NCBI GenBank assembly: GCA_007115705.1
Contig: QXEO01000531.1
Location: 10,246,342-10,310,341, forward strand
Direction of reading: 5' to 3'
DNA: 64,000 bases
Source of the DNA: Dactylis glomerata
Lineage: Eukaryota; Streptophyta; Magnoliopsida; Poales; Poaceae
Part shown: one piece after another, positions 12,016-23,485 of the stretch
Layout of the letters: each line of letters begins with the position of its first letter
Numbering within the stretch: the first letter of the stretch is position 1
The notes under the pieces: generated by a model
The model's input: only the letters and a program-made list of their open reading frames with translations
Databases searched by the model: none
Told to the model about the DNA's origin: nothing
Position numbers and translations under genes: made by a program

Positions 12016-12555
12016 CTAGTTGAATGCCCGTGCGTTGCTACGGGCTCTTAAATTTTTTTGCGGCAAAATTAAATATAAATAAATTATAGTTAAAATAAGA
12101 AATATGAAAGTTGACGTGCATAGAAAGGCCACAAGATACTCTAAAAAAAATAAAGCTCTAGATTGCAAATCGATATAAGCTATAATTTAACAACATATGC
12201 TTATTGCTTATTGACCAAGATTTCGCTTTTTTCAAATCGTCTTGAAGCAATAGCTTTCATATGCATTGCCCCTGCTATGTATAAGCTCAAGTGACAGTTA
12301 GGTCTAGCGGCCACTTTCGCCTTGCTCATGCCATGTTCGTCCATCAAATTAGCCAATTATAGTGGATATGAGTCTCATGTGCTTGTCTCCACACATGTCT
12401 CAATGCGTCTCCAGAAAAGCCTACACATATACAAGATAATTGAATCCACAAGTTTTGTCATGCCCATTTCTTCGATAACATTGAGAGTCTAGTGAGTAAA
12501 CGAGCACTTGCCGTGGAAGGAAAATTCCACCTGCGCCTCCGCCTACCCGTCCCTT

Positions 12556-14966
12556 CACTACAACAAAAATGACACGTAGAGACGTTCAACTTAGGAGGTA
12601 AGGACGCTTTATTTCGCCTTTAGGAGGTTATAGAGTCGTTTCTAGAAAGCGTGGTAGAAACATCTCCTTATGCACCGTCTCAAATATGTTGAGACGTATT
12701 GAAAGCGTATCTAGAAAACAAAGACGCTTTATAAAGCGTATATACGCATGTAGAGACGTAGCTGAAGTTAACCATGAAGTGCGCTTACATGACGTCTCTA
12801 CCAAACCTTGCGACGCTTTGAGGCGTGCTAGTGGGAGAAAATCATTTTAATTTTTAAAATGGACAAATTAGCAACTCATGCGGTAGTGAAGGGAGAAAAT
12901 CGACTGTGTAGTGCATTGCAGGGAAATAAATATTTTATTAATCAAGGGATGTTGTTCTTTACAACTGAACTGTCGGTACATATAAAAGAGGCGTACAGGT
13001 ATCATGAACAAAAAACTAAGTCTAACTAGCTGGAATCTATCTAAGCTTTTGCATGCACTTCAACATCGACGGGTCTTCGCCGCATCATGTACATATTTTC
13101 CTTGTGGTCTTCTACTGTGATTCATAAAAATTCTGGAACAAGACTTTCTGCAGAAAAAAACAAAGTATCATTGACATCTATTCAAAAAAGATTATTCATT
13201 TAGTAAGTCTTGAAAACAGAAGGTGCATGCCAAACCATTTAGAGTAATTGTTCAAATTTGGCCAAAATATGTACCTTCTTGGCATCAGGGTTCTAGCAAT
13301 CATCATAACTCTGCACAAATGAATCAAACTCAGGTTAGGAAAAAACAAAACGAAAAAAGTACACCAGTATATGATATTTTGCAGAACTTATGCCGTGCTA
13401 ATATTGAAAATGGCAGTAGCATTGCTGGATTTTATTTTATGTCTAAAGTTACATACTTACATTAAGTATCAGCTTCAACGAATTAGTACAGCCAACCTGA
13501 TGCAGCAACATCCTTCATTATGATGCATCTTCATAACCTTTCGCTTATGGGCAGTGGAACTTGAAGCATTGATGCATTTTAGTTGAAGCCTCTTAAGAAA
13601 GAAGGGTTTAGTGGCGCTGATTGGAGAAAATTTAAGGAAAAAATAATGAAAGGTAATTAAGAACCTGAGATATATTACCTCTGTCCCAAAATGTAAGCCT
13701 TTTTAGAGAGCTAAGTTAGCTCTCTAAAAAGGCTTACATTTCGGGACGGAGGGAGTATAATATAGACATCTCTATAATATATCCACAAGCGATGTAACTT
13801 AACAAACTGAAGCAAGGTCAGGCTATACTAACCTGAAAACGCTGGCTACAGAAAAGGCCCTCAGTTTGTTACTTGAATAGACTGTAGCTGTAGTGGACTT
13901 CTGAGTGTTGTACTTGGAAGACTCCTCAAACTTCAAATATTCATTCTTTAAAATACAGAGATAATTCCATGTTAGTAAATTACTGGTACATCAACTTGGT
14001 CTAATTAAATCACAGCAAATGAGCATAAGATGGCATAATTGCTCACAAAATTGCATCGCTGCAAGCTCAAGTTCAAGAATATATTTGCATACTAAATGGG
14101 AAATTTCGATCTAAATCTAGGGTGACCGAATCCAACTTTGCATTAGTTCATTATATCATCAAATTTCAGTTTGATCGTGTTTATATCATGAAATTGAAAA
14201 TTCCAAGTATTTAATTAGCTCACACATTTGGCCACCATAACCTACAGACTAGTCCACGATCGAGCAATAATTGAGTGATGCTAATATCAAAGATTTGTTT
14301 GTTTGAGTCCACACCATGTGAATAAAGTAATTAGCTAGATTGACTGAACCAAAAAAAGGAATAAATACTAATTTCCTGGCTACAGGCAAGCGCTGCTCGA
14401 ACCAAAATAGAGATACAGGATCGGTTAAAAAATAACACAGATTGAGATTAAAATAGTACTACAAGAATGTACCTGTGGAGCCTTGACTGTTTGATTGGAA
14501 GAGCAGGCCACGATCTGCCATGGGCTGATGGCGTAGGGTGAGGATTATGAGAAAGCCACCACAGATGCACAAGAGAGGGCACCGTCGCACCAAATCCGGC
14601 TGGATCGTGTCTTTGCGCAGCACGTCAACGAGCGGACGAAGACGCTCTACTAGCGACGGGAGGCGATTGTAGATGCGCGGGTTCATCGGAGAGGTACCGC
14701 CGGGGATGTGGAGGCGGCGGCGCTAGGTTTCTACAGATCTAATCGTGGCTTAGTAGTAGGAGACGGGAGAGGGAATTCTGGAGTTGGGAAGTTTTTTTTT
14801 CTCTTTTTGATATGGGGGTGGGAAATCTTAAGGAGTGGGCATGGTGAATTTTGCGAGGGCGAGACGATCTACCAAACGTCTTTATTAGTGAGGTGGATTC
14901 TCACGTAAAGATGAATACAAAAGCGTCTAAATTTTAACGTCTCTACATGTCGTTTTTGTTGTAGTG
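12556..14966. mobile_element. non-autonomous CACTA transposon, 2.4 kb
   Basis: TIRs begin CACTACAACAAAAATGACAC at 12556 and, on the opposite strand, CACTACAACAAAAACGACAT ending at 14966. Homology extends about 33 bases with three mismatches. A 3-bp TSD CTT flanks it (12553-12555 and 14967-14969), as is usual for CACTA elements. Subterminal DNA repeats GAGACG and GACGCTTTA-like phrases in both orientations (12590-12830 and 14925-14950), which are likely transposase-binding sites. No transposase is encoded. The short frames inside (13223-13465, 14459-14686) have no recognisable domain. Confidence 0.9.
13675..13755. mobile_element. Stowaway MITE (Tc1/mariner), 81 bp
   Basis: The two halves form an almost perfect inverted repeat around AGCTAAGTTAGCT. 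The right end reads CTCCCTCCGTCCCGAAATGT on the minus strand, the classic Stowaway terminus. TA dinucleotides flank it at 13673-13674 and 13756-13757. The left end has drifted (TTACCTCTGTCCC). A transcript of this sequence would fold into a long hairpin. Confidence 0.9.
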
Positions 14967-15989
14967 CTTGCGGCCAAGCAGAGGCTATCACTTCCTTGTA
15001 CTCATCCCACCTTGTACGTGTTTTAGTTGACAGAGGCACGGTGTGTGTCATACTCAAGACAGTGGGGTCATCGGAGAAGAAGGAGGAGATGGAGCGAGTA
15101 CCGAAGATTTTCACGACGGATCCAGACACGGAGTCTTCACTGCCCTAAGTGACGTGCGTCATCGACCTTCCACAACTGGCCGTCTAGAGTAAGAGCTATG
15201 GCCTCCTTCCTCAACCAGATTCTAGGGCGGTGCCGTGTTCGTTGCTCACCGAAAAAGTTTTTAACGCGAACGCTAGTACGGACGTGGCCCGACAAATATA
15301 TGATGTCTCTTTTAGTTGTAGTTTAAATAAAATTTAAAATACATTGCGCTTTTAGGCCGAGCTAGGTCACTGCACTACCAACTTATTTTGCATATATTTT
15401 TTCCAACATGTTTAGCCCAAAATCAGCTTAAGAAAATGCCCACGGGTGCTCGTGCATTCAAACGATATTACTTCACTCAGGACAATATCTCATCCGACTT
15501 TAATAGGACAAATAGATGGATGTGAGGATGCGTTTTAGGCGTGCAATAACAAAGGGCTGTTTTGATCGCACAAAGATTGGACTTTTTTTTCCTATGTGAA
15601 GCAATACTCCACATTCAAATCACACATCATCTCTTACATGAGCCCAATAAAGTTTTTTAGTTCACTACGCCCCGTTAGAGGAAGCGACCTGTTTCCTGGC
15701 GGTGGCAAACAACGAATATTTTAGTACATCTCGCTAATAACATGACACAGATGACTCGTGGGAGGTACGTCGCTGTTGAAATCAAAGAGACTGCAACGTC
15801 CAAGATAAAAGGAAAAAGTCCAAAACAAACTTTAAACGTGTAGATGAAAGATAAAGTGAACCCCAAATTTTGAATCCCGGAAATTGGCACTCCAAACTTG
15901 TTGATCCCGGTCTATTTCAAACCCTATGTCACTAGTGGGAAAAGGCTTATAGATAGATATTTTATCAGTGGAGCATATTTTTCAATATG

Positions 15990-16410
15990 CTCCACTAGTA
16001 TTTACTAGTGGCGCATTTGGTAATATGCTCCACTGATAAAAACATTACTAGTGGCGCATTACTTCCAAAATGCGCCACCAATAAGTCTATGGGACCCACC
16101 AGGAGGGTCGTCGACAAAATATCTTGCCTTATCAATGGCGCATATTGGAAATGCGCCACGCATATTTGAGCGTTTAGTGGCGCATATAGTGAACAATGCG
16201 CCACCAATAAGTCTGTGGGACCTAGCTGGGCCCCACTGGCCTGACCCTGCCAGAGTTATGCGTGGCGCATATGACAATATGCGCCACTGATAAATAAAAT
16301 ATCAGTGGCGCATATTGTCATATGCGCCACGCATAACTAGTGGGGCCCACACCTCTGAAAATGTGGCAGACTTATTGGTGGCGCATTTTGTTCAATATGC
16401 GCCACTGATA
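15990..16410. repeat. left subterminal repeats of the CACTA
   Basis: About seven inverted pairs of RTGGCGCAT...ATGCGCCAY, each with a 5-15 base spacer (for example 16049-16079, 16134-16163, 16179-16206, 16261-16290, 16303-16333, 16376-16410). The phrase AATAAGTCTRTGGGACC also recurs. By analogy with TnpA sites of En/Spm these are likely binding sites for the element's second protein; this is family knowledge, not shown here. Confidence 0.8.
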
Positions 16411-16617
16411 AGGTAGGCCAGATCTATAAGTTGGCAGCCCCACCACCACCATTTCATTCTTCTCCATCCAACACCAAACTAGATCTAGGTCATCCTCCTC
16501 CTCCCCACCACCTCAATTTCTCCATTCTTGTCTCCATTCTTGGTTTTTAAACCTACTTTGCTCCATAGTTTTGAGAGGGGATGCCTCTCTAAGTTGTAGA
16601 TCTACTAAACCAACTAG

Positions 16618-16959
16618 GTGAGTTGTTGGAGGACATGCATGTGGATGTTTTATGTGGCCGGTGGACGTCTCGCGTGCGGTGTACACGCATGCATGCATGC
16701 TTGTGTGTGGTGCATGAATGTTTACAGGTGACGAAGAAGCAAGAGCATGTTGCTTGCTACGGTGTGGTGCATGGATGTTTGCCGAAATTTTGATTAACTT
16801 CCGTTTCGGCAAATTTTTGCACTACCCATACGTCCTATTTTTAGGAGAGGTCATGTCGAATTTTTCCGGCGACCATGCATGCATATGTGTGTGTGTGTGT
16901 GTGTGAGTGCATGATGATGTGTGATTCATAAGGTACTCTCTTTTCTCTATACCACGCAG
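16618..16959 (+). other. probable 5'-leader intron of the TNP2 gene
   Basis: A donor CTAG|GTGAGT at 16618 and an acceptor CACGCAG| ending at 16959 bracket 342 bases just before the ATG at 16966. The exon upstream (about 16440-16617) is CT-rich leader-like DNA. The intron carries CATGCATG runs, a TG microsatellite (16886-16907) and the module shared with the second gene (16783-16873). Splicing is inferred from the sites alone. Confidence 0.5.
16783..16873 (+). promoter_or_regulatory. upstream module shared by the two large CACTA genes, copy 1
   Basis: CGAAATTTTGATTAACTTCC and the following GTTTCGG match 23486-23512 at 24 of 27 positions. After a poorly conserved spacer of about 50 bases, AGGTCATGTCGAATTTTT then CCGGCGAC matches a second block at 23550-23575. 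Both copies lie about 60 to 95 bases upstream of the respective ATG. The function is unknown; a regulatory or splicing role is inference. Confidence 0.6.
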
Positions 16960-16965
16960 GCAACC

Positions 16966-19900
16966 ATGGTCAGACACATGAGCGAAGGTCAAGTGGCTAG
17001 ATACAAGGAACGCGCGGTGGCCGATATGAGGATGAACAAGAAGACCCACATAAGATGTCCGTGTCGAAAATGCAAACTCGGGAGCTTACTTGACCCTGAT
17101 TCCGCAGACCTGGAGAGTCACCTGCTCACGCGTGGTTTCATGCCCGACTATGATTCTGAACAAGAGGGCGTACATGATGATGATCACGAAGGAGATGGCG
17201 GCGGCGGACATGATGATGATCATCACGAAGGAGATGGCGGCGACAGACATGATGATGATCATCACGAAGGAGATGGCGGTGACGGACATGATGATGATGG
17301 AGAAGACGCGGCGTCCACGGGCACACAGACACGACTAACCTCAGCCTTGCAGGACCCACATGTTCAGGAACTGCTCCTCAAGGAGACAAGCAATGCAAAA
17401 GCTGCTGCCAGAGAGAAAGCCAAGCTGGAGCAGATGGAGATTGACGGGAAAACTCCGTTGTTTCCTGGGTGTCGACCCGAGGATACACGCTTGAGCGTCA
17501 CGCTCAAGGCTCTAGAGATGAAGGCGGAAAGCAAATGGACCGACGTAAGCTTCAATAAAAACATGAGATTCTGGCAGAAACGTCTTCCCAAGGGAAACAC
17601 GTGTCCAACTAATATCGAGGAGGCCAAGAAAATCGTGTGCCCTCTGGACATGCCGTACGTTAAGTACCACGCCTGCATCAATGATTGCGCACTTTATCGG
17701 GATGAGTACGCGGAGAGAACCACATGTCCGGTGTGCGGCCAAGGACGATACAAGATAGGGAACAAGAAAGTACCTCGGAAAGTGGTATGGTACTTCCCTA
17801 TCACTCCCCGTCTGCAGCGGTATTTCGTAGACCCTAAGGAAGCAAAGCTCATGCGATGGCACACGGATAGGAAGAAGACCGAAGATGATCCGCATAAGGG
17901 CAAGATCCTGACACACCCTTCGGACGCTAGCCAGTGGAACGCACTTGACATCGACTTCCATGAGTTCGGGGCTGATCCAAGGAACATCAGGCTTGGTATG
18001 AGCACTGATGGACTCAATCCGTTTGGCAACCAGAGTAGCACGCACAGTACCTGGCCCGTGTTTGTATGGCCGTACAACCTCCCTCCATGGTTGTGCACCA
18101 AGCAGAGATACATACACATGTGTATTCTAATTCAGGGCCCAAAACAGCCAGGTGTCGACATGCATTTGTATCTCGGGCTGTTGAAAGAAGAGCTAGCCAC
18201 GCTATGGGAGACGCCTCCTCGTACGTGGGATGCATACTCAGAAGATTATTTCCCTTTGAGAGTCGCGTTGTTCACGACAGTGCAGGACTATCCAGGTTAC
18301 AGTTACGTCTCTGGCCAGGTGAACCACGGACACAACGCATGTGTCAGGTGCATGGATAAGACCCCGCATCTCCAGCTACCAAGGGATCCCGGTTCCTCGA
18401 AGACCGTATTCCAACGGACTCGGATGTGGCTTCGAATGGATCACCCATGGAGAAAGCGCGGAGACCTGTTCAACGGTAAAGAAGAGCTTGAAAAAGCCCC
18501 ACGTCCGAGGAGCGGTGAAGTAATCGATGACATGCTAGAAAACTGGGAAGAGTGCCCTTTGCCGGGAAAGAAGCGTCCGAGGACAAAGCCGCTGCATGGT
18601 GTGTGGAAAGCGAGGTCTGTTTTCTGGGACCTGCCGTACTGGAAATACCTCCACACGCCCCATAGCCTTGATGTCATGCACGTCACGAAGAACGTATGTG
18701 AGAGTCTGCTGGCCACTATCGTCAACATGCCGGATAGGACCAAGGACGGGCCAAAGGCAAGACACGACCTGTAATTCCTTGGCATCAAGAAAGAACTTCA
18801 TGGTCCGCCCGATAATGATGATGATGAGACGATGGACGAAGATACTCAGGGTCCCCGCAAGAGGGCTAAGAAGAGGGATGTGGTGTTTCCCGCTGCCTGC
18901 TTCACTCTAAGTGAGAAGGAGCTCGAGCAGTTTTTTAAGTGCCTCCTAGGAGTTAAAGTTTCTCACGGTTACTCTGGGAACATAGGCAGATATCTGGATG
19001 AAGCGAAGAAGAGGTTCAGCGGGATGAAGTCTCACGACTGTCACGTCTTGATGACACAGATACTTCCCGTTGCGATCCGAGGGATAATGGACGAGCACGT
19101 CCGTGAGACGTTGTTTGGCCTCTGCAACTTCTTCGACGTCATCTCGAGGAAATCTATCGGCTTGAAGCAGCTCGACGCGCTGGAAGAAGAGATCGTCGTG
19201 ATACTGTGCGAGCTCGAGATTTACTTCCCGCCCGCGTTCTTTGATATCATGGTGCATCTGCTCGTCCATCTCGTGGATGACATTATTCATCTCGGTCCGA
19301 CATTCCTGCACAACATGATGCCGTTCGAAAGGCTGAATGGTGTTATCAAAGGATTCGTCCGCAATAGGTCCCGTCCAGATGGAAGCATCGCCAAGGGCTT
19401 TCTGACCTACGAGTGCGTCTCGTTTTGCCAGAATTATCTACGCACCGAGGAGGACGACACGGACGACCCTGTTGGTCTGCCTAAAAGGACGCACCTCGGT
19501 AGACTTGCCGGATATGGTCACCGCGAGGGTTTTCGCGCCTTGCATGTCGGCGCGAAGGGTCGACGCCCCGACTTTCTCCGGGCACACCTCGTCGCGCTAC
19601 AGCACATCGAATTGGTTGACCCTTGGGTGGAGGAGCACAAAAGCTTTGTAGAGCAGAAGTTCATTGACCTAGGTCGACCGAGGAAGAAGGGAGACGTAAC
19701 AAGAGAGCACAACTCCAGCTTCACGGCTTGGTTCAAGGAAAAGGTTCACGGCCTGCAGTCAACGCCTTCTACGGAGGATGAAAAACTCATTTTTGCATTA
19801 TCACAGGGCCCCGGGCACAACATGAGGACATATCAGGCCTACGACATCAACGGATACAGATTCTACACCGAGGAAAGGTACAAGAGTAGCGAATATCAGA

Positions 19901-20439
19901 ACTCAGGAGTAACGATGCTATCCTATGCCGATGATGAAGCCACCGTCAAGGAAAGATTCTTTGGAAGGATCGAGGAGATCTGGGAGCTCGACTACGCCGG
20001 AGAGAAGGTGCCGATGTTCCGTGTCAGATGGGCCAAGAGCGTCCAGAAAGAGGGCCGGTATTTCACCACCATGGTTTTACCCGATGCCTCCGCGAAGAAC
20101 GCCTCCGCAAAAAACGAGCCATGGGTACTCGCGAGCCAAGTTGACCAATGCTTCTTCATCACCGACCCGTCAAAGCCAAGCCGTGTTGTCGTGAGAAGGG
20201 GCAAGAGGAGCATCATCGGAATGGAAGTACCCGCCAACGACCAAGACTTAGAAAAGAACGGCGATCCAAAGATCGAAGAGGAATTCGACAAGTACTTCGA
20301 CAAGCCGACCGATGCAGGAAGAAGGAAGACCACCCTACCTACTAAAGGTTGTCCGTTCATGAGAAGAAACCTCAACATTCCCGGCCTAAAGTATTCAACC
20401 GCGACGAAGAAGGGCAAGAAGATCGCAAAGAGACGCTAG
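16966..20439 (+). pseudogene. CACTA TNP2-type transposase with one premature stop
   Basis: ATG at 16966 (GCAACCATGG, good context) opens a 1,158-codon frame. Residues 1-65 match the transposase-associated domain (HIRCPCRKC, ESHLLTRGF). A 12-residue Asp/His/Gly repeat (HDDDHHEGDGGD) follows. The TNP2 domain spans about residues 225-610: CPLDMPYVKYHACINDC, CPVCGQGRY, LGMSTDGLNPF with a likely catalytic Asp, GPKQPGVDMHLYL with a second, and HSLDVMHVTKNVCESLL. After it come a DUF4218-like region (residues ~660-840, FFDVISRKSIGLKQLD, LGPTFLHNMMPFERLNGVIK) and a DUF4216-like region (~960-1045, ILWELDY-type core). TAA at 18772-18774 (codon 603, HDL*FLGIKKEL) breaks the frame without changing it. Family members usually have Gln there, so CAA-to-TAA. 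It would excise and reinsert the element if read through. Confidence 0.9.
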
Positions 20440-20559
20440 CTCTAGCTAGCTAGCTAGCGCGGAATCGAGATCATGACATTTTTTGTGTATGCATGCGTTT
20501 ACTCGAAACTATATACACTATCATAATATATTCGTACGTGTGTGTATGGATATCGATGT

Positions 20560-20765
20560 GTATTTGTTAGAAAGTGTGAAAATAAACTATTATGATACTC
20601 CTCGCAAATAAAGTGAGAAAATATTTTGAAGTAATTAAATTTTGAAGTAATTAATATTTGTTAGAAAGTGTGAAAAAAATGGTGAGAAAATATTTTGAAG
20701 TAATTAAATTTTGAAGTAATTAATATTTGTTAGAAAGTGTGAAAAAATGGTGAAAAAAATTGTAA
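20560..20765. repeat. ~76-bp AT-rich tandem repeat downstream of the TNP2 gene
   Basis: A unit containing AATATTTGTTAGAAAGTGTG and GTGAGAAAATATTTTGAAGT occurs about 2.5 times. Copies begin near 20562, 20656 and 20725. The last two are nearly identical, so the amplification is recent. Confidence 0.7.
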
Positions 20766-20769
20766 AAAA

Positions 20770-20855
20770 AGGTGTGAGGCAACCAAGATTCGAACCCTGG
20801 ATGCCCCTAATGCAAAGGATGTGTGCGCTGCCACTGAGGTAGAGGAGTGTTGGTG
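20770..20855 (-). other. tRNA-like remnant with pol III A and B boxes
   Basis: On the minus strand, TACCTCAGTGG (20841-20831) matches the tRNA A box at all but one position, and GGTTCGAATCT (20797-20787) matches the B box. The 33-base gap between them is tRNA-like, with a possible loop TTGCATT (GCA centre) closed by CCT/AGG. The acceptor arms do not pair, so this is a pseudo-tRNA or tRNA-derived SINE head, not a working tRNA gene. Confidence 0.45.
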
Positions 20856-20896
20856 TCAAACAGAGAGCCCCGCGTTATTTGACTAAGTGTCAAATA

Positions 20897-20932
20897 TGCG
20901 TGGCGCATATTGCACATAATGCGCCACGCATA
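20897..20932. repeat. internal copy of the CACTA subterminal palindrome
   Basis: GCGTGGCGCATATTGCACATAATGCGCCACGC-type pair, identical in form to the end repeats, sits between the two large genes and just before the leader of the second gene. It is the only internal pair I found. Confidence 0.7.
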
Positions 20933-21174
20933 AGTGACACTTAGCCAAATATCTCGACCGGCCACCTCTCTGCTTCATCCCCATTGCTCTTCGTCTCGCT
21001 CTCCCTCTGCATCTCGCTCTCGTGCTCCACTGCTCTGCTGCTAGCGCTCGCTCCACTCCGGCCGCCTTCCACCCCATCGCCCTCTGCACCTCGCTCCGGC
21101 CACCTTCCCCATCGCCCTCTGCACCTCGCTCCGCGCCTAACCCTAGCCCTTGCTCGCGACGCAATCCTCTTCGC

Positions 21175-21250
21175 GCGCCGCCGAGGAGGAGCAAGCGCCG
21201 CCGAGGAGGAGCAAGCGCCGTCGAGGAGGAGCAAGCGCCCGCCGAGGAGA
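21175..21250 (+). repeat. 20-bp GC-rich tandem repeat
   Basis: The unit CCGAGGAGGAGCAAGCGCCG is repeated about three times, then partly again into the TAF9-like exon. Because 20 is not a multiple of three, each copy is read in a different frame (EEEQAP, RRSKRR, GGASA). Confidence 0.75.
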
Positions 21251-21333
21251 AGGTCCAACTCGACGCTGACGACGTTCGCCTCGCCATCCAGGCCAAGGTC
21301 AACTTCTCCTTCTCCCAGTCGCCGCCCCGCGAG
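21244..21333 (+). pseudogene. captured TAF9 gene fragment (histone-fold end) inside the CACTA
   Basis: Translation gives [20 protein letters not shown] then [26 protein letters not shown] followed by PPREV is the signature of TAF9 (TFIID and SAGA subunit): the end of its histone fold and the linker after it. The usual reading is FSFSQPPPREV, so one Pro-to-Ser change is visible. The exon stops at a good donor, GAG|GTACCC (GT at 21334-21335), where DNA changes to AT-rich intron-like sequence. The N-terminal histone fold is absent; upstream frames are a GC-rich repeat and leader DNA. No ATG-initiated complete TAF9 can be made here. Parentage rests on recall of the family; an alignment would settle it. 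Confidence 0.75.
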
Positions 21334-23455
21334 GTACCCACCAATCTCACCTAAACCCTAGCATATTTTCGTTAAATTCGGCCAATTACTAGGTTTTCGT
21401 AGCTCAATCCTGGATCTCGTAGGCTAAAATCTTAGCTTTCTCCATGAATTGCTGTCCATGGTCTAGTCTAACAACCCTAGTTTGCTTTATCAGCCGGATT
21501 GTGCTCATGATTTGTGCTAGTAATAATGATAGTTTTCCTTTTGTCGAATTTTACTTTGATGAATCTCTGAGAACAATGTTTTAATAGGCTCTCCAATGTA
21601 ATGTTATAAATAACTAACAACCATGACCGCATTGTGAAGTGTGATGAACTTTATCAAATAGCAGTATTATAGGCAATATAATTGATCAGATGTTCTATTT
21701 CGGAGGCCAGTAAAACTTTGAAATCTTAGCTTTCACTTTGAGAAAATTTGAGATTTCATAACACAACCTGTGCAGATTTTAAAACAAGGTTGTTCAGTCG
21801 ACCTGTTCTTTGCTTTTCCTTCCGATCATAAAATTCTACATAATTAAACCAAACAACTTACAGAGAAACTATTTTGACTTGATAGCTGTTGAATAGCCAC
21901 ATCAGTTGTTGCCCTCTTGTGATATTTTCTGCAGCTTAGCTTCGCTGATCAAAAGAGATCCAAAACGACTATGTTCTTGTTGGAATTTGTTCTGTAAACA
22001 TTCTTGTTGGAATTTGTTCTGTAAACATACTAGTCGTAAGCCTGCATGCTAATAGGATGCTTGCTTCTTTCGAAATGAGATTTACTTTTCCTGCACAAAT
22101 TAATCATATAGTGATGTATAAGTAGGTGCAGAAGTATTTACAATTTTGATATGCAGCCAGCTTAAATATGCTTGCATTGAGTTTATCAACTCTTCATATA
22201 GAATGAATGATGTAGTGGCAAGTAAAGGATACGAGCATCTGAAAAGAGCATGTCCTACTATATTTGTTGATATATGGGAGAAATCAGCCAAGACTCGCAA
22301 AATTTAGTATGCTAACCATGTATTAACCTATATATGTAGCTGTGCTTTTATCAGTAGCATTCTTTAAATAATTTGCTCTCATTTGTTGTTTTATTTTTAT
22401 TTTCATGTGCTATTTACATTTCTCAAAGCATTCTTTATACTTCTAAATATGTCTGTCATAAGTCATAACAGCAATATCTTAATATCTTAATTGTTAGGGT
22501 GATTGTGCCAATCTGAATATTGAGTTTGCTTTTTTTTTGTTACAAGGTGTTTTGTTTATTTTGAGGCCAGTTAAACTTTCAAACCTTGGTTTCCACTTTG
22601 ATAAAAATTGAAATTTTGGAATTCGCTTGTTTGCTAGGTGTTGTTTCATACTAGGTTCAGTCTTAGTATTCAGATCTTTGTACCCTTATGCAGCAGCACC
22701 TTAGTCTTGCAAATACAAGTCGTTTAGGACTTGGTTCCTGGCAGCTCGTGTTGTTTAGCTACAGAAGCTTATTCCATCTGAGTTGCTAATTAGGAGTTTT
22801 CTTTCACTACTCTAAACAGCAGTAGGTACACAACTGTCAAGGCCAGTGTATAAACCTGACTAGCATAGTTATTCTGTTTCAGTTAACCATTGGCTGTATG
22901 TGGCTTTAGTTCCAGTATACATCTACTACAGGAGCCTTGAACCAATTTCTTATTTAAGGTCTATGTGGTTAACTGAACTTCTGCACGTGTATGTCCGAAT
23001 TGAGGTTACATTAAGCACATGTCCTGGAACTTGGATTAGTACTTCGCACTTGATAACTGACTCCAGGGAAGTAGCTTCAGTCCTGTAGCTTTTATGCGTG
23101 TTCGATTGCAAGTGTATCTTTAAACTAAGAATGCACGCATGCCTATTCCTGCTACTTTGAAACAGACCTGTTAACCTGTATAGTATACCTTGCTTCACTG
23201 TTGACTAAGTAAAATTTGTAAATAGAAAGGAACAAACTGTTTCATGTTTATTCTGGAAATTGAGCACCTGATGTACTGATATTTTGCCAACTCTAAATAT
23301 GTACGTTTTGTACTTGTTTATATTGCTGTTGCTTTCCTGCTGCTGCTTTGCTGATGCTACCTGCTGCTTTGCTGATGCTGTTGCTGCTTTGCTGCTGCTG
23401 CCGCTTTGCTGCTGCTGCTTATTGCTGGGATATGTGTAAATGTGAATTGCTACAG
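21334..23455 (+). other. long intron-like stretch before the second CACTA gene
   Basis: AT-rich, ORF-poor DNA runs from the donor at 21334 to a possible acceptor GCTACAG| at 23455. It may be the original first intron of the captured gene. It contains a 28-bp tandem duplication (ATTCTTGTTGGAATTTGTTC.. at 21972-22028) and a CTG/GCT-rich microsatellite (23325-23425). If spliced this way the TAF9 frame hits TGA within five codons, so it would act as an upstream ORF. Confidence 0.4.
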
Positions 23456-23485
23456 GTTATTTCTAAATGAGTTGCCCATTTCTCC

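Noticed and set aside
16880..16910. TG microsatellite as a functional element
   Set aside because: Simple repeat in a leader intron with no further support.
17086..17359. Minus-strand and +2-frame ORFs over the Asp/His repeat
   Set aside because: Shadows of the acidic repeat in the TNP2 gene.
18774..18831. Separate second gene beginning at 18832
   Set aside because: It is in the same frame as 16966-18771, the 57 bases between code for expected family sequence, and only one TAA separates them; one broken gene is simpler.
20984..21361. Complete protein of 110-125 residues covering the TAF9-like segment
   Set aside because: The part before the TAF9 match is leader DNA and a 20-bp repeat read in shifting frames; only the TAF9-like end is supported.
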